Part shown: in pieces, positions 8,750-14,764 of the stretch
Position numbering within the stretch: the first letter of the stretch is position 1
Layout: each line of letters begins with the position of its first letter
Assembly (NCBI GenBank): GCA_937902395.1
Contig: CALGTV010000066.1
Coordinates: 1 to 28,624 of the forward strand
Reading direction: 5' to 3'
From: an uncultured Ruminococcus sp.
GTDB taxonomy: Bacteria; Bacillota; Clostridia; Oscillospirales; Ruminococcaceae
Length of the DNA stretch: 28,624 nt
Position numbers and translations under genes: made by a program
The notes under the pieces: generated by a model
Told to the model about the DNA's origin: nothing
The model's input: only the letters and a program-made list of their open reading frames with translations
Databases searched by the model: none

Positions 8750-8778
8750 GTATCGGGCGGATATTATCCGCCCATACA
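8750..8778 (+). promoter_or_regulatory. Intra-operon hairpin between ATPase and regulator genes
   Basis: GGGCGGATA-T-TATCCGCCC (8755-8773) is a perfect inverted repeat. It is extended by TGTAT and ATACA on its flanks, giving about 14 paired bases with a one-base bulge. No T-run follows, so it is not a standard terminator. It could protect or process the transporter mRNA, or lower regulator expression relative to the transporter. Confidence 0.6.
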
Positions 8779-8796
8779 GGATTGGAATGATATAAA

Positions 8797-9465
8797 ATGA
8801 CAGATATTTTAATTGTTGAGGACGAAAAAGAACTTGCCGGATTGCTGTGTGATTTTCTTCGCGGAGAAAATTATACGGTATCCGTTGCGGAAACAGGAGA
8901 AAAAGCCTTGTCGCTGTATGAAAAATACGGCGCAAGGCTTGTTGTGCTTGATGTAATGCTGCCGGGAATGGACGGATTTGCAGTGTGTAGGAAAATCCGT
9001 GAAGAAAGCAATACTCCCATACTTATCGTAAGTGCCAAAACTGGCAAGGAGGATAAGCTGAATGGACTTGTTCTCGGTGCTGATGACTACATTGAAAAGC
9101 CATATGATATAGACATCATGCTTGCTAAAATTGACGGTATCTTCAAGAGAAGATATGCCGTTGATGAGCTTATTGACGGAGATTTGAAAATCAATAAAAT
9201 CACACGTACCGTTTATAAAAATGATATTCAAATTGATATGACAGCAAAGGAATTTGATTTACTTTTGCTCCTTATGGAAAATAAGGGGAAATCTTTGAGT
9301 AAGGAATATCTGTTTAATCAGATATGGGGCAGCGACAGCTTCTCAGAAATTCAGACGCTGACGGTACATATAAAATGGCTCCGTGAAAAAATTGAGGATA
9401 ATACGAAAAATCCCAAGCATATTCTGACAGTGTGGGGAGTTGGCTACAAGTATGAAAGCATTTAA
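8797..9465 (+). CDS. OmpR-family response regulator (right module)
   Basis: This 222-residue regulator has a receiver domain with Glu8/Asp9, phosphoacceptor Asp52, Ser79 and Lys101, then a winged helix ending in TVWGVGYKY. It is the third gene of the right-hand operon. Its upstream ribosome site is weak (a GGA about 10 bases before the ATG) and a hairpin precedes it, so it may be made at a lower level than the transporter. The kinase gene begins inside its last codons. It is the likely binder of the TTAAG/TTAAT repeat at the operon promoter, which would give positive autoregulation. Confidence 0.94.
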   Translation: MTDILIVEDEKELAGLLCDFLRGENYTVSVAETGEKALSLYEKYGARLVVLDVMLPGMDGFAVCRKIREESNTPILIVSAKTGKEDKLNGLVLGADDYIEKPYDIDIMLAKIDGIFKRRYAVDELIDGDLKINKITRTVYKNDIQIDMTAKEFDLLLLLMENKGKSLSKEYLFNQIWGSDSFSEIQTLTVHIKWLREKIEDNTKNPKHILTVWGVGYKYESI

Positions 9466-10675
9466 AAAGATTTTTTTCGCTGTAATTATTGTTATAGCTG
9501 CTCTTTTTGTCACTGCAAATTATATTCTCGTAAATTTCGGCAGAGAAAGCGGCAGACCATACAAAGTGGAAATCAGCCGACTTGTGTATGATATGAAACA
9601 GGGGATTAATCCCGATATTTCAAGCTGTAATTATGTAACGGATATTGTGAAATGCGGAGATAATTTTTATGATACTGACAGCGATTACGTTATACATAAT
9701 ATCAATGGCGAGCTTTATCGTTTTGAATACAGATTTCAGGGAGAATCAGAAATAACACGGTTTATCGTTACTGTAAACGTATTCCTCGGTATAATGACTG
9801 TTATTATTCTCACTGTAATGCTCTATCTGCGGCGTAAAATTTTAAATCCCTTCGAACAGCTCAGTAATGTACCTTATGAGCTTTCAAAGGGAAATCTGAC
9901 ATCTCCTGTAAAAGAGATAAAAAATCGATTTTTCGGGAAATTTATATGGGGAGTTGATATGCTCCGCGAAAATATGGAACAACAGAAAGAACGCGAACTT
10001 GATTTGCAAAGAGATAAAAAAATGCTTCTGCTTTCCCTTTCCCATGATATAAAAACGCCGCTGTCAGCAATAAAATTATATTCAAAAGCATTGTCAAAAG
10101 GATTGTATGCTGATAAAGAAAAACAACTTGAAATAGCGGAAAATATCAACACGAAGGCTGACGAAATAGAAAGTTATGTTTCACAGATTATTACTGCTTC
10201 AAGAGAGGAATTTCTCAGCTTTGACGTTACTATGGGTGAATTTTATCTGTCGGAACTTGTGGAAAAAATATCTCTGTATTACACGGAAAAACTCGGACTT
10301 ATAAAAATAATTTTTTCTGTTGGGGAATATGATAATTGTCTGTTAAACGGCGACTTTGACAGAAGTGTTGAGGTTATACAGAATATTATGGAAAATGCTA
10401 TAAAATACGGTGATGGCGGAAATATTTCAATCAGCTTTTCCGAGGAGGAGGGTTGTATTCTTGTATCTGTGAAAAACAGCGGCTGTACTCTTCCTGATAC
10501 TGATTTGCCACATATTTTCGATAGTTTCTGGAGAGGCATAAATGCTGAAAATGAGAAGGGTAGTGGTCTGGGACTTTATATATGCCGTCAGCTTATGCGG
10601 AAAATGAACGGTGAAGTTTTTGCGGAAATCAAAAATGGATTTATGACTGTTACAGCTGTATTTGGAAAAGTGTGA
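9452..10675 (+). CDS. Sensor histidine kinase (right module)
   Basis: This 407-residue kinase pairs with the regulator it overlaps by 14 bases. Helix 1 is near residues 7-27, an extracellular sensor runs to about 101, and helix 2 is near 104-126. The phosphoacceptor box SLSHDIKTP has His198. The N-box NIMENAIKYG has Asn315, and GSGLGL is at 370-375. The G1 region reads KNSGCTLPD, slightly atypical because DxGxG is replaced by NSGCT, so ATP binding may differ somewhat. I use ATG 9452, with GGGGAG just upstream. A TTG four codons earlier is a less likely start. The sensor resembles the left kinase in size but not in residues, suggesting a different ligand. Confidence 0.92.
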   Translation: MKAFKKIFFAVIIVIAALFVTANYILVNFGRESGRPYKVEISRLVYDMKQGINPDISSCNYVTDIVKCGDNFYDTDSDYVIHNINGELYRFEYRFQGESEITRFIVTVNVFLGIMTVIILTVMLYLRRKILNPFEQLSNVPYELSKGNLTSPVKEIKNRFFGKFIWGVDMLRENMEQQKERELDLQRDKKMLLLSLSHDIKTPLSAIKLYSKALSKGLYADKEKQLEIAENINTKADEIESYVSQIITASREEFLSFDVTMGEFYLSELVEKISLYYTEKLGLIKIIFSVGEYDNCLLNGDFDRSVEVIQNIMENAIKYGDGGNISISFSEEEGCILVSVKNSGCTLPDTDLPHIFDSFWRGINAENEKGSGLGLYICRQLMRKMNGEVFAEIKNGFMTVTAVFGKV

Positions 10676-10703
10676 GTTATATATTCTGCCTGCATAAAAT
10701 TGT

Positions 10704-11036
10704 TCAATCTCCTATGACAATCAACCCTTTTTTATTTAATATTGCTAATTTTGTTATTTGTAATAAATTATTAATCATTTCTATGCCTTCATCATAATCA
10801 TCGTAGTTTTCAATAATACCTGTTTCGATAAATAAAGAACAAATATTATTTATTTCCTTAACATTTTCATATGATAAAAGAGTATCAGAATATGGATCAA
10901 CTTCAAATAATGCATTTGAATCTGCTGATATTTGTTTACGATGATTATACATATATTGTAAAAGATCGTCAGAAAAGTCAATATTATAATCATCAAATTT
11001 TATGTCATCCAGACTATTTCCTATATAAAAATTCAT
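10704..11036 (-). CDS. Small acidic protein of unknown function
   Basis: I do not recognise this 110-residue protein. It is acidic, has no signal peptide or membrane helix, and contains Asp-rich and Asn-rich stretches such as NYDDYDEGIEM, so it should be cytoplasmic. The ATG at 11036 is chosen because AGGTGATT precedes it at normal spacing. The GTG at 11045 lies within that ribosome site. It converges on the right-hand kinase gene and is flanked upstream by a MITE-like repeat whose edge adjoins a candidate TATAAT box. Its size and acidity resemble immunity proteins of polymorphic toxins, but no toxin gene is adjacent, so that is only a guess. Confidence 0.7.
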   Translation of the reverse strand: MNFYIGNSLDDIKFDDYNIDFSDDLLQYMYNHRKQISADSNALFEVDPYSDTLLSYENVKEINNICSLFIETGIIENYDDYDEGIEMINNLLQITKLAILNKKGLIVIGD

Positions 11037-11071
11037 TTTAATCACCTGAAATTCATGTTGATTTTATAAAT

Positions 11072-11077
11072 ATTATA
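11072..11077 (-). promoter_or_regulatory. Candidate -10 box of the small acidic gene at a MITE edge
   Basis: TATAAT on the minus strand (11077-11072) overlaps the ATAA flanking the repeat at 11079-11242. The -35 position would lie inside the repeat and shows no consensus. The start would be near 11065, leaving a leader of about 28 nt. Confidence 0.4.
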
Positions 11078-11078
11078 A

Positions 11079-11242
11079 GGGGACCTCTAAAAACCTCCCT
11101 CATGGCAGACTTCCTATGACAAATATCATTTACTGCGTTGCCAAACCTTGCAATACATCAAGTATTACTGCGGTTTGTCGCCTTGCAACTGATATTTGTC
11201 ATGTACGAAATTCTGCTCGTGTTCCGGTTTTTAGAGACCCCC
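11079..11242. repeat. MITE-like palindromic repeat family A, copy 1
   Basis: The ends are inverted repeats, GGGGACCTCTAAAAACC at 11079-11095 and GGTTTTTAGAGACCCCC at 11226-11242, with 15 of 17 positions pairing. Directly flanking ATAA on both sides (11075-11078 and 11243-11246) looks like a 4-bp target duplication. The interior is also palindromic: ATGACAAATATCA on the left pairs with TGATATTTGTCAT on the right. The whole 164 bases could therefore fold into one long hairpin. It has no coding capacity. Confidence 0.85.
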
Positions 11243-11327
11243 ATAACATATTTCATTTTAATATGCAATACTTTTTCTAAGGCAATGCTGCGCATAACTT
11301 GTGTAGAAGATGCGAAGTCAGATTTTT

Positions 11328-11486
11328 ATACAAATCCCTAAAAAGTTAGTAGACAAAGGTGATGAGCAGAAATGATGTATGTCAAGGCGGACGACGAAAG
11401 CAAACTGTCGTATGGTGAAGCTGACGACGATAACATACGTAATTTATACCATTAGATTTATCTACTGTTGTTTCAGGGATTGGTAT
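11328..11486. repeat. MITE-like palindromic repeat family B, copy 2 (most complete)
   Basis: The element starts with ATACAAATCCCTA and ends with CAGGGATTGGTAT, which pair as terminal inverted repeats. Inner sequences also pair, for example GTAGACAAA with TTTATCTAC and ATGTATG with CATACGT, so the 159 bases form an imperfect palindrome. It is related to the repeats at 1-51 and 23897-24004 but unrelated to family A. It lies just downstream of the 1039-residue gene. Confidence 0.85.
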
Positions 11487-11540
11487 TAGTGAGGTATGTG
11501 AGATGTTGCTCAGAAAAAATAAACATTCATTTGGTTATTG

Positions 11541-14500
11541 TTATGACCATGATGGCTTTTGACCAGTAGAAATTGCTGCATAATAAACGAGAATCTTTGA
11601 AGCGTCAGATGCATCTATAACACTGTCATTATTTACATCCGCTGCTTTGGTCTGCGTATCTCTGAGGTTACTTTCTCCGCCGGTCTGTACTCTTGCATAT
11701 GCTGCAAGAACACATGAAGCGTCAGATGCATCAACTGTTCCGTCCTCATTAACATCACCAAGAACTATCGGTTGTTCAGTTACAGGAGGTGCTGTAGTTG
11801 TCGTTGTAATTACAGTAGTAGTTGCTGTTGTAGTTGTTGTAATTATTGGAACAGGTTTATTCACCATATTAATGGCATCAACAGATGAACCATTTAACAT
11901 TATCTGACCATTGTAAATTATAAATACAATATCTTCTGATATTTTATATCCACTGGGTGCAATTTGTTCCTGAAGGATATATGTACCGTCAGCTAATTTT
12001 ACCTTGGCTGAGCTGTTGCCGCTTATCCATACAATACTCTCTCCTACACCGTTTATTAAATCAGCATCATCGTCAACTTCAATAACATCTTCTGTAAATT
12101 TAATTACATTTCCTTTGCTGTCAATTCCATTCAAGTTTAACAAAGCTCCTGTTACGTAAGAACCGTCGGGGGCAATTTTATTTATATTTACAATAACAAT
12201 ATTGGTTGTAGTAGTAAATGTTGTAGTTGTTATTGTTGTGGTAGTTGTAGATGTTGTTGTACTTGTTGTGGTTGTAGGTATTGTAGTAGTTGTAGTAGTA
12301 CTTGTTGTGGTTGTAGGTATTGTAGTCGTAGTAGTTGTAGTAGTACTTGTTGTGGTTGTAGTGCTTGTAGTAGTTGTTGTAGTAGTACTTGTTGTGGTTG
12401 TAGGTATTGTAGTCGTAGTAGTAGTACTTGTTGTGGTTGTCGTAGTTGTTGTAGTAGTACTTGTTGTGGTTGTAGGTCTTGTAGTTGTAGTAGTGCTTGT
12501 TGTGGTTGTAGGTCTTGTAGTAGTTGTAGTAGTGCTTGTTGTGGTTGTCGTGCTTGTAGTAGTTGTTGTAGTAGTGCTTGTTGTGGTTGTAGGTCTTGTA
12601 GTTGTTATAATTTGCTCATCAATCATATCGATTGAGCTAACAATTTTATTGTCAACTGTGATAATTCCATTTTTAAAAATAAATGTTATATCTGTAGCCT
12701 TGTGATAACCGTTTGGAGCAACTTCTTCATGAAGTGTATATGTACCATTTTCAATCACAATAATTGCTGCTTCTGCTCCGCTTAACCAGACAAGCTTTTC
12801 GCCAACTCCGTTAATGAGTTCGCCATTCTTGTCAACTGTGAGTGAACCCTTGCTGAATATGATTTCCTCGCCGTTATCATTAACTCCGCTGAGTTCAAGT
12901 TTTGCACCGATTACCGCTGTGCCTCTTATGTCAATTTTGTTGATATTTACAATATAAGTAGTGGTTGTAGTAGCAGTAGTTGAAGTTGTGGTTGTCGTAC
13001 TTGTAGTAGTAGTTGTTGTTGTAGTTGAAGTTGTGGTTGTGGGTCTTGTAGTTGTTGTCGTTGTGGTAGTAGTTGAAGTTGTGGTTGTCGTACTTGTAGT
13101 TGTTGTCGTTGTAGTAGTTGAAGTTGTAGTTGTGGGTCTTGTAGTTGTTGTAGTAGTTGAAGTTGTGGTTGTCGTACTTGTAGTTGTTGTCATTGTGGTA
13201 GTAGTTGAAGTTGTGGTTAGTTGTTCTTGGATAGTGTTATTTTCATATATAATAGAATACTCAACATCTTCCATATTGCTGTTGCAGATTTCATCCATTG
13301 TGCCTATACATGAAATATCGTATTCACTGTTTTCTATTGGGAAAATAAAAGTGAAAAATTTCTTTTCTTCTGTGATATCAACGCCGTTGCTGCCTATAAT
13401 TGTAAAGATTATTTCCTTGTCTTTTTCGCTGTATGAAGCCAATGCATCTCCAATGGAAGAAGTTAATTTTGGTACGCCTAATCCGTTGGTATTAAGGCTT
13501 ATTGTTCCTTGGTTGGTAAAGAAATTTACATTTCCTCTTACAGAAAATGAAAGCTCAACGCCATCCTCAACTTCATTTGCAGAGATAACAAAATTATTAT
13601 CCTCAGTATTAATAACTGAAGTTGTGGAAGTTGTAATTTTAGTAGATTCTGTTGTTGTAGTTTGAGATGTTTGAGTTGTTGTTATTGTAGGAATTATTTG
13701 TGTTTCGTCATCTTCAAATGTAATTGAGTAATTGACATTTGCAAACTTACTATCACAGATTTCATCTATTGTACCTGCGCAGGAAATATCGTATTCATTA
13801 TCTTCTATTGGGAAAATAAAAGTGAAAAAGGTTTTTTCTTCTATGATATCAATACCGCTGCTGCCTATAATTGTAAAAATTATTTCATTGCCTTTTTCAT
13901 TGTATGAAGCCAATGCATCTCCAATGGAAGAAGTTAATTTTGGTATGCCTAATCCTGTAGTATTAAGTTTTATTGTTCCTTGAGTGGTAAAGAATTTTAC
14001 ATTTCCTTTTACGGAAAATGAAAGTTCAACTCCTTCCTCAACTTCATTTGCAGAGATAACAAAATTGTTTTCATTTTTATTAGGAATGGGAGTTGTAGTC
14101 GTTACTATTTCAGTAGTTTTAGTAGCTAAAGTAGTTGTTGAAATTGTCTCTGTTGTAGAAATGTCAGTGCCTGTCGGTTCATTGTTATCTGTTGCATTCC
14201 ATTTCGTTTCAACAGAACATTCTATATTCTCGAGATCGTAGTTCTCAAGGGTCTTATAGGATTCATATATTTCGAAATTAAAATCCGCTTCTTTCGGTTC
14301 ATCTGTACACTTAAACTTTATTGTTGCTAAATCTGTTGGGTCGGTTATATTGCTTACGCCTGCTATTGCAATTAAGATTTCACCTTTTGTTTCTTTGTTA
14401 TTTATCTTAACATCACTGAGCGTAGATTCTTCAGTTGTTACCTTATATTTTTTTGTATCGTATTTCAGACAGGTCGTAAATCCTGTTATGCAGACATCAC

Positions 14501-14660
14501 CTTCAAGTGATAATACTGCACTTAATACATCGTCTGAATAATTGTAATCCCATACAAAAGATGTATCATTTTTTTCCTCTGTTGCAGAAACAGGAATGCT
14601 GCATATTGTAGATATGCAAAAGAATAAAGCCGTTATGACGGATATTGCTTTTTTAAACAT
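11541..14660 (-). CDS. Secreted multidomain cohesin-like/SpaA/dockerin protein
   Basis: This is a 1039-residue surface protein. The domain order is signal peptide 1-26, cohesin-like domain 30-155, Thr linker, two near-identical cohesin-like modules at 198-318 and 354-475, Thr/Ser/Pro linker 480-568, SpaA-type domain 569-683, longer Thr linker 685-821, second SpaA domain 823-937, and a C-terminal dockerin 966-1039 with two Ca-binding loops (DVNEDGTVDASDAS and DVNNDSVIDASDAS). The SpaA domains keep the INK lysine and the Glu before APxGY, so internal isopeptide bonds are plausible. No enzyme domain or LPXTG anchor is present, so attachment should be through the dockerin. AAAGGA precedes the ATG. 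A perfect hairpin lies just upstream. It is probably a scaffold or adhesin. The cohesin calls are from fold-like patterns and are less certain than the dockerin. Confidence 0.88.
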   Translation of the reverse strand: MFKKAISVITALFFCISTICSIPVSATEEKNDTSFVWDYNYSDDVLSAVLSLEGDVCITGFTTCLKYDTKKYKVTTEESTLSDVKINNKETKGEILIAIAGVSNITDPTDLATIKFKCTDEPKEADFNFEIYESYKTLENYDLENIECSVETKWNATDNNEPTGTDISTTETISTTTLATKTTEIVTTTTPIPNKNENNFVISANEVEEGVELSFSVKGNVKFFTTQGTIKLNTTGLGIPKLTSSIGDALASYNEKGNEIIFTIIGSSGIDIIEEKTFFTFIFPIEDNEYDISCAGTIDEICDSKFANVNYSITFEDDETQIIPTITTTQTSQTTTTESTKITTSTTSVINTEDNNFVISANEVEDGVELSFSVRGNVNFFTNQGTISLNTNGLGVPKLTSSIGDALASYSEKDKEIIFTIIGSNGVDITEEKKFFTFIFPIENSEYDISCIGTMDEICNSNMEDVEYSIIYENNTIQEQLTTTSTTTTMTTTTSTTTTTSTTTTTTRPTTTTSTTTTTTTTSTTTTTSTTTTTTTTTRPTTTTSTTTTTTTTSTTTTTSTTATTTTTYIVNINKIDIRGTAVIGAKLELSGVNDNGEEIIFSKGSLTVDKNGELINGVGEKLVWLSGAEAAIIVIENGTYTLHEEVAPNGYHKATDITFIFKNGIITVDNKIVSSIDMIDEQIITTTRPTTTTSTTTTTTTSTTTTTSTTTTTTRPTTTTSTTTTTRPTTTTSTTTTTTTTTTSTTTTTTIPTTTTSTTTTTTTSTTTTTSTTTTTTTTIPTTTTSTTTTTTIPTTTTSTTTSTTTTTITTTTFTTTTNIVIVNINKIAPDGSYVTGALLNLNGIDSKGNVIKFTEDVIEVDDDADLINGVGESIVWISGNSSAKVKLADGTYILQEQIAPSGYKISEDIVFIIYNGQIMLNGSSVDAINMVNKPVPIITTTTTATTTVITTTTTAPPVTEQPIVLGDVNEDGTVDASDASCVLAAYARVQTGGESNLRDTQTKAADVNNDSVIDASDASKILVYYAAISTGQKPSWS
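12198..12608 (-). repeat. Thr-codon tandem repeat, second linker
   Basis: This is a degenerate minisatellite of ACN codons within the 1039-residue gene. Units read roughly as (R/I)P, TTTT, S, then a variable run of T. Several units share the same codon string, indicating expansion by slippage or unequal exchange. It encodes residues 685-821 between the two SpaA domains, probably an extended, possibly glycosylated spacer. Confidence 0.9.
12957..13223 (-). repeat. Thr-codon tandem repeat, first linker
   Basis: This is a second ACN-codon minisatellite in the same gene, encoding residues 480-568. It has Ser at regular intervals and two RP pairs. It separates the duplicated cohesin-like modules from the first SpaA domain. 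Codon choice differs from the longer linker, so the two arrays expanded separately. Confidence 0.9.
13236..14069 (-). repeat. Duplicated cohesin-like module in the 1039-residue gene
   Basis: DNA at 13707-14069 and 13236-13601 encodes two adjacent, highly similar modules. A 45-base stretch is identical (13901-13945 and 13430-13474), and most of the remainder differs by scattered substitutions. This points to a fairly recent internal duplication. Confidence 0.88.
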
Positions 14661-14676
14661 TTTATTTTTCCTTTCT

Positions 14677-14707
14677 AATAATCCCTGTGCAATGCACAGG
14701 GATTATT
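14677..14707 (-). promoter_or_regulatory. Perfect hairpin directly upstream of the 1039-residue gene
   Basis: AATAATCCCTGTGCA and its exact complement TGCACAGGGATTATT flank one base. The hairpin lies between the LRR gene stop (14765) and the next start (14660), one base from the ribosome site GAAAGGA (14675-14669). No T-run follows on the minus strand, so a simple terminator is unlikely. An mRNA stabiliser, processing site or translational control element is more plausible. Confidence 0.65.
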
Positions 14708-14764
14708 AAGGTTATCATTTATGAACTTTTAACCGCAGCTCACTTTACGTTTTACTTTTTATTA

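Larger units (their letters stand above)
11037..11540. other. Gene-free stretch with two MITE-like repeats
   Basis: This 504-base gap holds the ribosome site and candidate -10 box of the small acidic gene, MITE-like family A (11079-11242) and MITE-like family B (11328-11486). The bases between and beside them show no coding signal. No convincing hairpin terminator for the 1039-residue gene was found, so the family B palindrome may serve that purpose. Confidence 0.75.

Noticed and set aside
9440..9451. TTG start for the right-hand kinase
   Set aside because: It adds four residues with poor context. The ATG at 9452 has GGGGAG upstream.
11138..11341. Plus-strand open frame over the MITE-like repeats
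   Set aside because: It lies inside and between non-coding palindromic repeats and has no ribosome site or recognisable protein features.
12202..12705. Long plus-strand Val-rich open frame
   Set aside because: It is the antisense of the ACN-codon Thr linker (GTN codons) and has no ribosome site or normal protein composition. The minus frame carries recognisable domains.
12198..13223. CRISPR-like array
   Set aside because: Repeats are in-frame codon repeats within a gene, with no unique spacers and no cas genes.
12961..13665. Second plus-strand Val-rich open frame
   Set aside because: Same cause: antisense of the first Thr linker and the adjacent cohesin-like module.
14677..14707. Intrinsic terminator for the LRR gene
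   Set aside because: The stem is perfect but no T-run follows on the minus strand, so it was listed as a hairpin of unknown role.
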